DNA of 64,000 nt from the NCBI RefSeq assembly GCF_040111675.1, contig NZ_CP157794.1, positions 3,183,501-3,247,500 of the forward strand. Reading direction: 5' to 3'. Both the position numbers and the translations under genes were made by a program. Below, one piece after another: positions 25,045-34,518 of this stretch. The stretch is from Salinarimonas sp. (GTDB taxonomy: Bacteria; Pseudomonadota; Alphaproteobacteria; Rhizobiales; Beijerinckiaceae). The notes below the pieces were generated by a model, which was not told the origin of the DNA, ran no database searches, and was given only the letters and a program-made list of their open reading frames with translations. The first letter of the stretch is position 1; each line of letters begins with the position of its first letter.

Positions 25045-26922
25045 ATGCGCAAGACGACCTCCTTCGCTAAGCGAGCCCTCGCCTTCGCCGTCGTAGCGGC
25101 AGGGCTGACGGGGCTCGTGCTGGCGCTGGCGCCCTGGACGGTGTCGTCGGACGCGCTGCGCGAGGCGGTGGCGCGGCAGCTCGAGCGCGAGCTCGCCATC
25201 GCTTTTCCGGAAGCCGGCCGCACGACGATCGCCTTCCTGCCGACGCCCCGGGTGAAGTTCGAGGACGTCGCGCTGCGGAGCCTGGACGGAACCGAGATCG
25301 CCCGCGGCGGCGCGCTGCGCGGGCAGCTGGCCTGGGGGCCGCTGCTCTACGGCCGTATCCAGATCACCGACGCCTCGCTCTCTCAGAGCCGGCTCTCGAT
25401 CGCGATCGACGAAGCCGGCCGCTCGCCCTGGGACGCGGTCGTGCGGAGCCTGAAGGCGCGCATCGCGGAAGGCGGCGAGCCGGCGGTCGAGAGCTTCGGC
25501 CTGTTCGGCTCGACCCTCGTCTATACCGACGCGGCCACGAGCCGGCGCGAGGTCGTGCGCAACGTCGACGTCACGCTGTCCTGGCCGGATCCCGGAGGCG
25601 CTGCGAGCCTGATCGGCACGGCCGGCATCCGGGGCGAGCTCGTGCAGATCTCGCTTTCCGGCCTGTCGCCAGCGGCGCTCGCGAGCGGGGCGCGCAGCCC
25701 CGTCGACCTGCGGCTCTCCGGACGCCTCGGCCGCCTGACCGTGACCGGCACGATCGCCACCGGTCGCGACAGCCCCTGGCTCACCGGCAGGGTCGCCTTC
25801 GAGACGCGCTCTGCCCGAGACGTCCTCGCCTGGAGCGGCTTGCGCCTTCCGCTCGGCCCGCTGCTCGGGCCGGTGTCGCTGGACGGCGAGGCGAACGGGG
25901 CCGGCCGCACGCTCTCGTTCAACACCCTGCGGCTGACCTTGGACGGCGACCGCCTCGACGGCGCCCTCGCCGCGCGGTTCCAGGAGGAGCGGATCGCCAT
26001 CAGCGGCACGCTCGCCGCCGAGACCCTCGATCTCACCCGGTACGTCGCGCCGGTGATCGAGGCCACCGATCCCGCCTCGTCCCTGCGGTATGCGCCCCTC
26101 ACCTTGTCCCAGCACACGGCCGCCGACCTCGATCTCAGGCTCTCGGCCACCGCGGCCGAGATCGGCGCGGCGCGTCTCTCCGAGCTCGCCATGAGCGTTC
26201 TCGTCGCCAAGGGGCGGGTGGAGACCTCGGTGAGCCGCGCTCGGCTCGCCGGCGGCGAGCTGCGGGGCCGCTTCGCCCTCGCCGACAAGGGCGGCCCGGT
26301 GGAGATGAAGCTCGAGGTCGAGGGGACGCAGGTCGACCTCGCCGCGCTCGGCCGCGATTTCGGCGCGCCCTGGATCGCGGGACGAGCGGTCGCCGAGGTC
26401 GCGCTCGCAGGCGTGGGAGACACCTCGCAGACGCTCGCGCGCGATCTCGCCGGCTTCGTCGACGTCGCCGTCGGACCGGGCGAGTTCGTCGGGCTCGATC
26501 TCGCCGAGGCCCTGCGCCGCTTCGAGCGCCAGCCCCTCACGGCGACGCAGACGCTCCGCTCCGGGCGCACGCCCTTCCAGGAGGCCTCGGCGCGCCTCCT
26601 CGTCGAGCAGGGGGTCGGGCAGATCCTGTCCGCCTCCTTCGAGAGCAGCCAGCTTTCCGGCATGCTCGAGGGCGTGATCTCGCTCGCCGAGCGCACGATC
26701 GGCGCCAAGGCCGCGGTCGAGAGCGTCACGCCCGTGGGCGAGGGCAACCTGATCTCGGCTCTGACCTTCGCCTTCGAAGGCCCGCTCTCGGACGTGACCC
26801 TGGTGCCCGACGCCAAGGCGCTGATCCAGCGCTCGGGCGCCGCGCGCCTGCTCCTCGGCGCGCCTGTCGAGCCCGCGGCCGCCGCGACCCCGGCGATCGA
26901 GCCGGCCGCGCAGGCGCAATAG
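25045..26922 (+). CDS. AsmA family protein
   Basis: Envelope protein of 625 aa with an N-terminal membrane anchor (about residues 8-30, LAFAVVAAGLTGLVLALAPW) and a long periplasmic beta-rich body. The start of the body, RTTIAFLPTPRVKFEDVALRSLDGTEIARGGALRGQLAWGPLLYGRIQI, is the AsmA N-terminal signature, and the C-terminal domain (QPLTATQTLRSGRTPFQEASARLLVEQGV) matches AsmA_2. AsmA-like proteins are thought to form hydrophobic grooves that carry phospholipids across the periplasm. It stops 2 nt before the convergent uvdE stop. Confidence 0.88.
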   Translation: MRKTTSFAKRALAFAVVAAGLTGLVLALAPWTVSSDALREAVARQLERELAIAFPEAGRTTIAFLPTPRVKFEDVALRSLDGTEIARGGALRGQLAWGPLLYGRIQITDASLSQSRLSIAIDEAGRSPWDAVVRSLKARIAEGGEPAVESFGLFGSTLVYTDAATSRREVVRNVDVTLSWPDPGGAASLIGTAGIRGELVQISLSGLSPAALASGARSPVDLRLSGRLGRLTVTGTIATGRDSPWLTGRVAFETRSARDVLAWSGLRLPLGPLLGPVSLDGEANGAGRTLSFNTLRLTLDGDRLDGALAARFQEERIAISGTLAAETLDLTRYVAPVIEATDPASSLRYAPLTLSQHTAADLDLRLSATAAEIGAARLSELAMSVLVAKGRVETSVSRARLAGGELRGRFALADKGGPVEMKLEVEGTQVDLAALGRDFGAPWIAGRAVAEVALAGVGDTSQTLARDLAGFVDVAVGPGEFVGLDLAEALRRFERQPLTATQTLRSGRTPFQEASARLLVEQGVGQILSASFESSQLSGMLEGVISLAERTIGAKAAVESVTPVGEGNLISALTFAFEGPLSDVTLVPDAKALIQRSGAARLLLGAPVEPAAAATPAIEPAAQAQ

Positions 26923-26924
26923 GA

Positions 26925-28001
26925 TCAGAGCGCGCCCGACGCCGCCTCCAGAACCGCCGCTTCCTCCGCCTCGAGCCGAGCGACGTCCCCCTCCCCCAGC
27001 CCGAAGCGCGGCGCGACGTCTGGCGCGTAGCGCACGAGATCGGCGCGCAGGCGGATCAGGGCGAGGTCCTTGGCCTTGGCCTCCAGCATCATGTCGAAGG
27101 CGAGCCCCTCCGCCTGACGCAGGAAGGTCGCGACCTCGAAGGGGTTGCAGAAATCCGCATGGCCGGTCCAGACCGGCGCGAGGTTCGAGACGGTCTTCCT
27201 GCGGGTCTTCGGATCGGTCCGGGTGACCTGCCGCAGCTCCGTGCGCGGCGTCGACATGTGGACCTTCGGCACGACGCCGTCGGGCCAGGTCGCGAGCATC
27301 CGCGCGAGCGTGTCGCGCAGGGCGAGGCGCTCGGGGTTCAGGCACCAGAAGTGCTGATGGTCGAAGATCAGCTTCACGCCCGTGCGTTCGTGAATCATCA
27401 GCGTGTCCGCCGCGGAGAAGCGCAGGTCGTCGTGCTCGAGCGCCAGCCGTCGCCGCACGGGCTCCGGCAGCGTGGGGAACACCTCCGCGAATCGAAGCGC
27501 GCTCGTTCGCCGGTCGCCGTACGCCCCGCCGACATGGAGCACGAGCACGGCCTCCGGTCCGCAGCCCATGAGATCGAGCATCTCGGCCTGGGACGTCAGG
27601 TCCCAGACGCTCTTCTCGACCAGCTTCGGGTCGGGCGAGTTGATCACGACGTATTGGCTCGGATGGAAGGAGAGCCGGATGTCGAGCGCCCGCGCCTTGG
27701 CGCCCAGCGCGGCGAGCTCGGCCGCGCTCTCGCGCACCATGCCGTGGAAGCGCGGCATGTCGGGGTGCGTGGCGTAGGGCGCGAGGTCCGACGAGAGCCG
27801 GTACATCCGGATGTCGTGGCGCGCGCAATGGTCGAGGATCGCGCTCACGTAGTCGAGCGAGACCTTCAGATGAGGCTCCGAGGCAGCGCGGCGGCTGTCG
27901 TTCGACTTCAGATCGTCGCGCGCCATCACCTTGACGGGAAAGCCGAGGCGCGCGGGTCGGGCGTGCGGGGGCGGGCCGTGTGGAGGAGTGGTCGCGTCCA
28001 T
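26925..28001 (-). CDS. uvsE: UV damage endonuclease UvdE
   Basis: TIM-barrel DNA repair nuclease of 358 aa that nicks 5' of UV photoproducts, independent of UvrABC. Recognised by LRLSFHPSQYVVINSPD, VLVLHVGGAYGDR, RLALEHDD, LIFDHQHF and VPKVHMSTPR, which carry the His/Glu/Asp metal ligands of the family. The start at 28001 removes an 18-residue Arg-rich extension that would overlap the upstream permease gene; an N-terminal Pro/His-rich tail (about 1-20) still precedes the conserved core. It follows the iron permease gene by 34 nt in the same direction, but the functions look unrelated. Confidence 0.9.
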   Translation of the reverse strand: MDATTPPHGPPPHARPARLGFPVKVMARDDLKSNDSRRAASEPHLKVSLDYVSAILDHCARHDIRMYRLSSDLAPYATHPDMPRFHGMVRESAAELAALGAKARALDIRLSFHPSQYVVINSPDPKLVEKSVWDLTSQAEMLDLMGCGPEAVLVLHVGGAYGDRRTSALRFAEVFPTLPEPVRRRLALEHDDLRFSAADTLMIHERTGVKLIFDHQHFWCLNPERLALRDTLARMLATWPDGVVPKVHMSTPRTELRQVTRTDPKTRRKTVSNLAPVWTGHADFCNPFEVATFLRQAEGLAFDMMLEAKAKDLALIRLRADLVRYAPDVAPRFGLGEGDVARLEAEEAAVLEAASGAL

Positions 28002-28035
28002 GGGCCGGCAACGCGCCCCCCGCGGCCGGGGTCCC

Positions 28036-29775
28036 TCAGCGCGCGCTCTCGCCACGGGCCATCATGCGCATGAGCAGCAGCACCGGCAGGATGCCCACCG
28101 CCACGATGGCGAGCGCACCGGTCGCCGCCTGGGTCAGGCGCTCGTCGGAGGCGAGCTGATAGACGCGCACGGCCAAGGTGTCGAAGTTGAAGGGCCGCAC
28201 GATGAGCGTCGCGGGGAGCTCCTTCAGCACGTCGACGAAGACGATCAAGGCCGCCGTGAGCAGGGAGCCCCGCAGCAGCGGCGCGTGCACCCGCGCCACC
28301 ACGCCGCCGGGCCTCTCGCCGAGCATGCGCGCCGCGTCGTCCATGGTGCGGGGGATCTTCAGGAAGCCCGATTCCACCGAGCCGTAGGCGATGGCGAGGA
28401 AGCGCACCAGGTAGGCGAAGAGCACCGCGACCACGGTCCCCGAGAGGATGAGCCCGGTCGAGATCCCGAAGGCGTCGCGGAAGAAGCCGTCCACCGCGTT
28501 GTCGAAGGCGCCGAGCGGCGCGAGCACGCCGACCGCCACCACGGTGCCCGGCACGGCGTAGCCGATGGTCGAGACGCGCACGAGAGCCCGCAGCGGCTTG
28601 CCCTGGGAGAGCCGCGTCGCATAGGCCAGCAGCACCGCGACGCAGACGAGGAGCACGGCCGCCATGCCCGCCAGGATCAGCGAGTTGCCGGCGTAGCGCC
28701 AGAAGCGATCGCTCATGAACGGGTCGCCGCCGATCAGGTGCAGCCGCAGGAGGATCAGCACCGGCGCGACGAAGCCCACGACGACGGGAATGGCGCAGGC
28801 CACGAAGGCGAGCGCCGCGCGCCAGCCGCGCAGGCGGAAGGCGGGTCCCTTGCGGGCGCCGCGCCCCACCTGGGTGTAGCGTTGCGATCCGCGGGCGTGA
28901 AGCTCGAGGGCGATGAGCGCGAGCACGAAGACGAGGAGCCCCGTCGCCAGCTGCGCCGCCGCCGTCTGGTCGCCCATGCCGAACCAGGTGCGGTAGATCG
29001 CCGTGGTGAAGGTCCGCACGCCGTAATATTGCATCGTGCCGAAATCGGCGAGCGCCTCCATCAGGGCGAGCGCGGCGCCGGCGGCGATGGCGGGGCGGGC
29101 GAGCGGCAGGGCCACGCGGAAGAAGGCGCTCCAGGGCCCGTGCCCGAGCGCGCGCGAGGCGTCGAAAGCGTTCGCCGTCTGCTCCAGGAAGGCCGCACGG
29201 GCGAGCAGGTAGACGTAGGGGTAGAGCACCGCCGTGAGCATCGCGCTCACGCCCCAGACATTGTAGACGTCAGGAAACCAATAGTCGCGCGGCGTCGCCC
29301 AGCCGAAGAGCTCCCGCAAGCCCGTCTGCAGCGGCCCGGCATAGGCGAGGAAGTCGGCGTAGGCGTAGCCGATGATGTAGCCGGGAATGGCGAGCGGCAG
29401 CAGAAGCAGCCAGACGAAGGCCTGCGAGAACGGGAAGCGGCACTGGGTGACGAGCCAGGCGCTCACCACGCCGATCGAGATCGAGCCGAGCCCGACCACC
29501 AGCACCAGGATGCCGGTGTTCGCCAGGAGGTCCGGCAGGATCGTCGAGGCGAGATGCGCCATGACGTCGGTTCGCGGCGAGAGCAGGCTCGAGGCGACCG
29601 ACAGGATCGGCAGGAGCACGAGCCCCGCCACCAGCGCCGTGGCCGCGACGAGCGCGCGGGGGGCGCGCGAACGGCTTCGCCCCCGCCGGGTCCCGGCGAG
29701 GGCGAAGCCTTCCTTCATGAGGCCGGTGGCGACGGCCGGGGTAGCCCCCGCCGTCGCCGTCTCGGTCCGCCGCAT
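28036..29775 (-). CDS. fbpB: Ferric iron ABC transporter permease (FbpB type)
   Basis: Inner-membrane permease of 579 aa with two tandem BPD_transp_1 halves, about six membrane segments each, as in FbpB/SfuB. The coupling loops are visible in both halves (ALGHGPWSAFFRVALPLARPAI in the first, MLGERPGGVVARVHAPLLRGSL in the second). The start ATG overlaps the fbpA stop (TGATG). Natural partner ATPase FbpC is not encoded nearby, since the next genes are uvdE and asmA, so this importer must borrow an ATPase encoded elsewhere. Confidence 0.92.
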   Translation of the reverse strand: MRRTETATAGATPAVATGLMKEGFALAGTRRGRSRSRAPRALVAATALVAGLVLLPILSVASSLLSPRTDVMAHLASTILPDLLANTGILVLVVGLGSISIGVVSAWLVTQCRFPFSQAFVWLLLLPLAIPGYIIGYAYADFLAYAGPLQTGLRELFGWATPRDYWFPDVYNVWGVSAMLTAVLYPYVYLLARAAFLEQTANAFDASRALGHGPWSAFFRVALPLARPAIAAGAALALMEALADFGTMQYYGVRTFTTAIYRTWFGMGDQTAAAQLATGLLVFVLALIALELHARGSQRYTQVGRGARKGPAFRLRGWRAALAFVACAIPVVVGFVAPVLILLRLHLIGGDPFMSDRFWRYAGNSLILAGMAAVLLVCVAVLLAYATRLSQGKPLRALVRVSTIGYAVPGTVVAVGVLAPLGAFDNAVDGFFRDAFGISTGLILSGTVVAVLFAYLVRFLAIAYGSVESGFLKIPRTMDDAARMLGERPGGVVARVHAPLLRGSLLTAALIVFVDVLKELPATLIVRPFNFDTLAVRVYQLASDERLTQAATGALAIVAVGILPVLLLMRMMARGESAR

Positions 29776-30818
29776 CACTTCCAGCCGGCCCGATCCATGA
29801 TCATGAGGGCCTCGGCGTTGTTCTGGGCGAAAATCTCGGCCGAGAGGTCGTCCTCCTGGAACTCGCCGAGCGTCTGGATCCACTCGGGAGCGGCGACGCC
29901 CTCGACGACCGGATACTCGCTGTTGCCCTCGGCGAAGTACGTCTGCGCCGAATCGGAGGCGAGGTACTCGAGGAAGAGCTTCGCCGCCTCGGGGTTCGGG
30001 GCGTTCGCCGCGACGCCGCCGCCGGAGATGTTGACGTGCGTGCCGCGGCCGTCCTGGTTCGGGAAGACGACGCAGATCTGCTCGGCGACCGCGCGGTCCT
30101 CGGGGTTCTCGGAACGGATCAGGTTGCCGAGATAGTAGGTGTTGGAGATGGCGAGATCGCCCTCGCCCGCCGCCACGGCGCGGATCTGGTCGGTGTCGCC
30201 GCCGCGGGGCTCACGCGCGAAGTTCTCGGCGAGGCCGCGGGCCCACTCCTCCGTCGCCTCGGGACCGAGCGCGGCGAGGATCGAGCCGGTCAGCGACTGG
30301 CTGTAGATGTTGGTGGAGGAGCGGCTGAGCACGCGGCCCTCCCACTCGTCGTCCGCCAGCGCCTCGTAGGTCTGCGGCGGGTTCTCGACGCGGTCGCAGG
30401 CGTACATGATCACGCGGGCGCGCTTCGAGAAGCCGAACCAGAAGTTCTCCGGATCCTGCAGGTAGTCGGGGACGCGCTCCTCCAGCACCTCGGAATCGAC
30501 CGGCTGGAAAAGGCCGGCCTGCTGGGCGCGCTCCAGACGCCCGGCGTCGACCGTCAGCAGCACGTCGGCCGGGGAGTTCTCGCCCTCGGAGATCATGCGC
30601 TCGATCAGCTCGTCGGCGCCCGCCTCGATACGGTTGATCTTGATGCCGGTCTGCTCGGTGAAGTCCTCGTAGAGCGCCTCGTCGGTGTCGTAGTGGCGCG
30701 ACGAGTAGAGGTTCAGCTCCCCGCTCTGCGCGACGGCGAGGGCCGGCAGGCCGACGAGGCCGGCGGCGAGCACGGTGCCGGCGAGAAGGGTGCGGCGAGC
30801 GGTCGAAAAGTCGGTCAT
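29775..30818 (-). CDS. fbpA: Ferric iron ABC transporter substrate-binding protein (FbpA type)
   Basis: Periplasmic Fe(III)-binding protein of 347 aa. Signal peptide about 1-30 (twin-arginine-like ARRTLLAG start, ending AVA-QS). The mature start GELNLYSSRHYDTDEALYEDF and the tyrosine pair Tyr228-Tyr229 in ISNTYYLGNL are the ferric iron ligands of the FbpA/FutA family. GGGAGAG precedes the ATG. It is followed immediately by fbpB. A sigma-70-like promoter (30914-30943) and an ICE-like box (30989-31005) lie upstream, in line with iron-controlled expression. Confidence 0.94.
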   Translation of the reverse strand: MTDFSTARRTLLAGTVLAAGLVGLPALAVAQSGELNLYSSRHYDTDEALYEDFTEQTGIKINRIEAGADELIERMISEGENSPADVLLTVDAGRLERAQQAGLFQPVDSEVLEERVPDYLQDPENFWFGFSKRARVIMYACDRVENPPQTYEALADDEWEGRVLSRSSTNIYSQSLTGSILAALGPEATEEWARGLAENFAREPRGGDTDQIRAVAAGEGDLAISNTYYLGNLIRSENPEDRAVAEQICVVFPNQDGRGTHVNISGGGVAANAPNPEAAKLFLEYLASDSAQTYFAEGNSEYPVVEGVAAPEWIQTLGEFQEDDLSAEIFAQNNAEALMIMDRAGWK

Positions 30819-30913
30819 GGCGTGTCTCTCTCCCTGATCCGGGCGGTAAAGGCGCCCGGGCGAGCGAACCTGTCCGCCGGCGGCGCGCGAAGCGCAGCTG
30901 CGGCGTCGGGCGG

Positions 30914-30943
30914 CATAAAGACCATTCGCTCGCAAGACGTCAA
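30914..30943 (-). promoter_or_regulatory. Sigma-70-like promoter of fbpAB
   Basis: On the minus strand TTGACG (30943-30938), 18 nt, TTTATG (30919-30914), about 95 nt before the fbpA ATG. These are good hexamers for this GC-rich genome. The ICE-like box is 46 nt further upstream. Confidence 0.55.
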
Positions 30944-30988
30944 GCAGAAATCGTAAGCTTAGAAGCGTTGAAAAGAACGGATTTCCAG

Positions 30989-31005
30989 TCGAGAATCGTT
31001 CTAAA
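30989..31005 (-). promoter_or_regulatory. Irr/ICE-like iron control element
   Basis: TTTAGAA-CGA-TTCTCGA on the minus strand, matching the partly palindromic TTTAGAA-N3-TTCTAAA pattern of rhizobial iron control elements bound by Irr in 14 of 17 positions (spacer counted as free; the second half-site has two mismatches). It lies upstream of the -35 hexamer of fbpAB, the position of an activator rather than a repressor (inference). It also sits just past the stop of the phosphopantetheinyl transferase gene. Confidence 0.5.
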
Positions 31006-31026
31006 GTAGCGGCGAAGCTGCCAACC

Positions 31027-31761
31027 CTACGTATCGCGCAAGTATTCGCGCAAGGCGTCCGCCTGCGGCAGGTCCTCCCCCGTGATCTCGAAGAGCCCGA
31101 CATCGGCCTCCGCGCCGCGCCAGGCGAGGCCGAGGAGATGCGTCGGCGCGATGGTCTCGTGCCGCAGCCGCCAGGGCCCCGGCTCGGCCAGGCTCGGATC
31201 GGGGAAGCTCACCGCGAGCGGGTCGAAGCCGATGGCGAAGCTGCGCAGGCCCTGCGAGACGCCCTTGCCGGTGGCCTTGATGAAGGCCTCCTTCATCGTC
31301 CACAGGGCGAAGAAGCCCCGCGTTCGCTCGGCCTCGGGCAGCGCGAGGAGCCAGTCGCGCTCGGCGTCCGCGAAATTGCGCTCGACGATCTCGAAGGGCG
31401 CGCGGCGGTCCATCGGCTCGACGTCGACGCCGAGCGCGACGTCCCGGCTCACGGCGCAGGCGACGAGGCCCTCGCAATGCGAGAGGTTGAAATGGGGCCC
31501 GCGGCCTCCGGCGACGAACGGCTTGCCCCCGGCCTCGGCCGCGAAGCGCCAGGCGCGCGGGTCGTCGCCGGTCGCGGCGGAGAGCAGCGCGCGCTTCAAC
31601 GCGTGCGCGGCGACGTATTCGCGGCGGTTGCGCTCGAAATGGAACCGCGCCGCGCGGGCGCGCTCCTCCTCGGAGAGGAGCCCCGCGAGCCGCGGCCACA
31701 GCGTCTCGTCGACCCCGGCGAGGGCGAGCGTCGCGACGGCGATTCGGGAGCGCTGGGGCAT
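31027..31761 (-). CDS. 4'-phosphopantetheinyl transferase, Sfp type
   Basis: 244 aa; transfers the phosphopantetheine arm of CoA to carrier-protein serines. Magnesium and catalytic motifs of the Sfp/Gsp class are intact: GVDVEPMDRR with Asp113 and Glu115, and FFALWTMKEAFIKATGKG with Trp154, Lys157, Glu158 and Lys162. HFNLSHCEGLVACAV (about 90-104) is the P1-like block. The start is set at 31761 because the upstream extension is part of a repeat element. It lies upstream of fbpAB in the same direction; Sfp-type enzymes activate siderophore NRPSs, but also lysine and polyketide pathways, and no carrier-protein gene is in view. Confidence 0.9.
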   Translation of the reverse strand: MPQRSRIAVATLALAGVDETLWPRLAGLLSEEERARAARFHFERNRREYVAAHALKRALLSAATGDDPRAWRFAAEAGGKPFVAGGRGPHFNLSHCEGLVACAVSRDVALGVDVEPMDRRAPFEIVERNFADAERDWLLALPEAERTRGFFALWTMKEAFIKATGKGVSQGLRSFAIGFDPLAVSFPDPSLAEPGPWRLRHETIAPTHLLGLAWRGAEADVGLFEITGEDLPQADALREYLRDT

Positions 31762-31815
31762 GGCGGTCACGCTCCCGCACGCGATCGGTGATGATCCGCG
31801 ACGACGATGCCGGCT

Positions 31816-31973
31816 CTCCCCTCTCCCTCGCGGAGAGGGGCCGGGGGTGAGGGGCGTGCAGGACTGTCTCCGTTCTGGATGCAGCACTGCCTTGCGTGCG
31901 CGCTCGCTCCGCGAGCTTGGAGACCTGCGCGACGCCCCTCACCCCTAGCCCCTCTCCACGAGGGAGAGGGGAA
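31816..31973. repeat. Pair of REP-like palindromic elements in inverted orientation
   Basis: Two elements of about 42 nt (31816-31857 and 31932-31973) are reverse complements of each other with few mismatches, separated by 74 nt. Each holds its own perfect 9-bp hairpin, CCCCTCTCC with GGAGAGGGG around a 5-nt loop (31818-31840 and 31949-31971), followed by a GGGGTGAGGGGCG block. This is the design of a paired REP (REPIN/BIME) unit. It fills the gap between the phosphopantetheinyl transferase gene and tex; no gene is present in 31762-32036. Confidence 0.7.
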
Positions 31974-32036
31974 GGCGCGCGCCGCATGCTCTCGTGCAGC
32001 CCCGTCGCGATCGGCGCCCATCATCCAGCCCTCCCC

Positions 32037-34379
32037 TCACCGCCGCGTCTGGGACTGGGCCCGGCGCAGCGCGTCGGCCAGCGCGCCGCCTCCGCCCCCG
32101 CCGCCGGCGGGCGGCTTCGGGCCGCGGGGACCGGGTCCGCGGGGCCCGCGCTCGTTCGGCGGGCGGTCGTCGCCGCGCGCACGGGCGCCGGCGCGGGCCT
32201 GGCCGGGCTCGTCGGTGAGGCGCATCGTCAGCGAGATGCGCTTTCGCGGAATGTCCACGTCGAGCACCTTCACCTTCACCACGTCGCCGGGCTTCACCAC
32301 GGCGCGCGGATCCTTCACGAAGGTGTTCGAGAGCGCCGAGACGTGCACCAGCCCGTCCTGGTGGACGCCGATGTCGACGAAGGCGCCGAAGGCGGCGACG
32401 TTCGTGACGACGCCCTCCAGCGTCATGCCGGGTCGCAGGTCGGAGAGCGTCTCGACGCCCTCGGCGAAGGTCGCCGTCTTGAAGGCCGGGCGCGGGTCGC
32501 GGCCGGGCTTCTCGAGCTCGCCGAGGATGTCGGTGACGGTCGGCAGGCCGAAGCTCTCGTCCGTGAAGCGCGCCGGGTCGAGGCCCTTCAACGTCTTCGC
32601 GTCGCCGATCAAGCGCACGATGTCGGACTTCGTGAAGTCCAGGATGCGGCGGACCACCGGATAGGCCTCGGGGTGGACGCCCGAGCGGTCGAGCGGGTCC
32701 TCGCCGTTCTGGATGCGCAGGAAGCCCGCCGCGAGCTGGAACGTCTTCGGCCCCAGGCCCGGCACCTTCATCAGCTCCTTGCGCGAGCGGAACGGCCCCG
32801 TCTCGTCGCGCCGCGTGACGATCGCCCGCGCCACGCCCTCGCCGAGACCGGAGACCCGCGCGAGCAGCGGCGCGGAGGCGGTGTTCACCTCGACGCCCAC
32901 CGCGTTCACGCAATCCTCGACCACGGCGTCGAGCGAGCGGGAGAGGGCGTGCTCGGCGAGATCGTGCTGGTACTGCCCGACACCGATGCTCTTCGGGTCG
33001 ATCTTGACGAGCTCGGCCAGCGGGTCCTGCAGGCGCCGGGCGATCGAGACCGCGCCGCGCAGGCTGACGTCGAGCTCGGGGAGCTCCTTCGAGGCGTAGG
33101 CCGAGGCCGAATAGACCGAGGCGCCGGCCTCCGAGACCATGACCTTGGTCACCTTGCGGTCGGAGAGCCGCCCCACCAGCTCGCCGGCGAGCTTGTCGGT
33201 CTCGCGCGAGGCGGTGCCGTTGCCGATGGCGATCAGCTCGACGCCGTGCCGGCGCACAAGGGCCTCGAGGGTGTGGAGCGCCGCGTCCCAGCGCCGCTGC
33301 GGCTCGTGCGGGTAGATCGTGTCGGTGGCGACGACCTTGCCGGTGGCGTCGACGACCGCGACCTTGACGCCGGTGCGGTAGCCGGGGTCCAGCCCCATGG
33401 TCGCCCGCGCGCCGGCGGGGGCGGCGAGGAGCAGGTCGCGCAGGTTCGCCGCGAAGATCTTGATCGAATCCTCCTCCGCCTTGGCCCAGAGCCGGGCGCG
33501 GGCGTCGAGGGCGATGGACAGCGAGATCTTGGTCCGCCAGGCGAAGCTCGCCGCCTGGCGCAGCCAGGCATCGCCCGGCCGGCCGCGATCGGCGAGGCGG
33601 AACCGCGCGCAGATCTTGGCCGGATAGGCGTCCTTGGCGCCGTCGGGCGCGTTGTCCGGGATCTCGGTGAGGGAGACCGAGAGCACGTCCTCCTTCTCGC
33701 CGCGGAAGATCGCCAGGATCCGGTGCGCCGGCAGCTCCGCGAGCTTGCCCGAATAGGCGAAATAGTCGGAAAATTTGGCCCCCGCCTGCTCCTTGCCCTC
33801 GCGCACGGTGGCGACCAGACGCCCGTCGCGCCAGAAATCCTCGCGCAGCCGCCCGATCAGGTCCGCGTCCTCGGCGAAACGCTCGACCAGGATGTGGCGG
33901 GCGCCCTCGAGCGCCGACTTGACGTCCTCGACGCCCTCGTCCGGCGCGACGAAGGCCGCCGCCTGCTCCTCCGGCGCGCGCTCGGGATGGGCGAGGAGCG
34001 CCTCCGCGAGCGGCCCGAGCCCGGCCTCGCGGGCGATCTGCGCCTTGGTGCGGCGCTTGGGCTTGTAGGGCAGGTAGAGGTCTTCCAGCCGCGCCTTGGT
34101 GTCGGCGGTGGCGATGGCGGCGGCGAGGTCGTCGGTGAGCTTGCCCTGCTCGGCGATCGACTCGCGGATCGCGGCGCGCCGCTCCTCCAGCTCACGCAGG
34201 TAGCGCAGCCGCTCCTCGAGCGTGCGCAGCTGCGCATCGTCGAGCCCGCCCGTCGCCTCCTTGCGGTAGCGCGCGACGAACGGCACCGTCGCCCCCTCGT
34301 CGAGCAGCTTCACCGCCGCCGCCACCTGGCTCTCGCCGACCCCGAGCTCGGAGGCGATGGTTGTCGAGATGGACGGCAT
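32037..34379 (-). CDS. tex: Tex-like RNA-binding transcription accessory protein
   Basis: 780 aa, the full length of bacterial Tex. N-terminal helical region (1-200), a YqgF/RNase H-like fold in the middle ([32 protein letters not shown]), a helix-hairpin-helix part ([38 protein letters not shown]) and a C-terminal S1 domain ([32 protein letters not shown]). A Gly/Pro/Arg-rich tail of about 60 residues follows the S1 domain. Tex binds nucleic acid and helps transcription and RNA turnover. Divergent from the toxin-antitoxin pair to its right. Confidence 0.95.
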   Translation of the reverse strand: MPSISTTIASELGVGESQVAAAVKLLDEGATVPFVARYRKEATGGLDDAQLRTLEERLRYLRELEERRAAIRESIAEQGKLTDDLAAAIATADTKARLEDLYLPYKPKRRTKAQIAREAGLGPLAEALLAHPERAPEEQAAAFVAPDEGVEDVKSALEGARHILVERFAEDADLIGRLREDFWRDGRLVATVREGKEQAGAKFSDYFAYSGKLAELPAHRILAIFRGEKEDVLSVSLTEIPDNAPDGAKDAYPAKICARFRLADRGRPGDAWLRQAASFAWRTKISLSIALDARARLWAKAEEDSIKIFAANLRDLLLAAPAGARATMGLDPGYRTGVKVAVVDATGKVVATDTIYPHEPQRRWDAALHTLEALVRRHGVELIAIGNGTASRETDKLAGELVGRLSDRKVTKVMVSEAGASVYSASAYASKELPELDVSLRGAVSIARRLQDPLAELVKIDPKSIGVGQYQHDLAEHALSRSLDAVVEDCVNAVGVEVNTASAPLLARVSGLGEGVARAIVTRRDETGPFRSRKELMKVPGLGPKTFQLAAGFLRIQNGEDPLDRSGVHPEAYPVVRRILDFTKSDIVRLIGDAKTLKGLDPARFTDESFGLPTVTDILGELEKPGRDPRPAFKTATFAEGVETLSDLRPGMTLEGVVTNVAAFGAFVDIGVHQDGLVHVSALSNTFVKDPRAVVKPGDVVKVKVLDVDIPRKRISLTMRLTDEPGQARAGARARGDDRPPNERGPRGPGPRGPKPPAGGGGGGGALADALRRAQSQTRR

Positions 34380-34518
34380 GCGGGCGACCTCTTCATGCGA
34401 ACGGGACGGGCCGAGCGTTCTAGCGCGAGTCGCGGGCGGGGGGAAATGCGGGAGGGTCGCGGCTTGCGAGGCGGATTGGATCGACCTATCTTACTTCTGT
34501 CTTACCGGGAGCAACCCG

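Noticed and set aside
31816..31973. CRISPR array or att sites
   Set aside because: Only two palindromic copies in inverted orientation; no regular spacers and no integrase or cas gene anywhere in the window.
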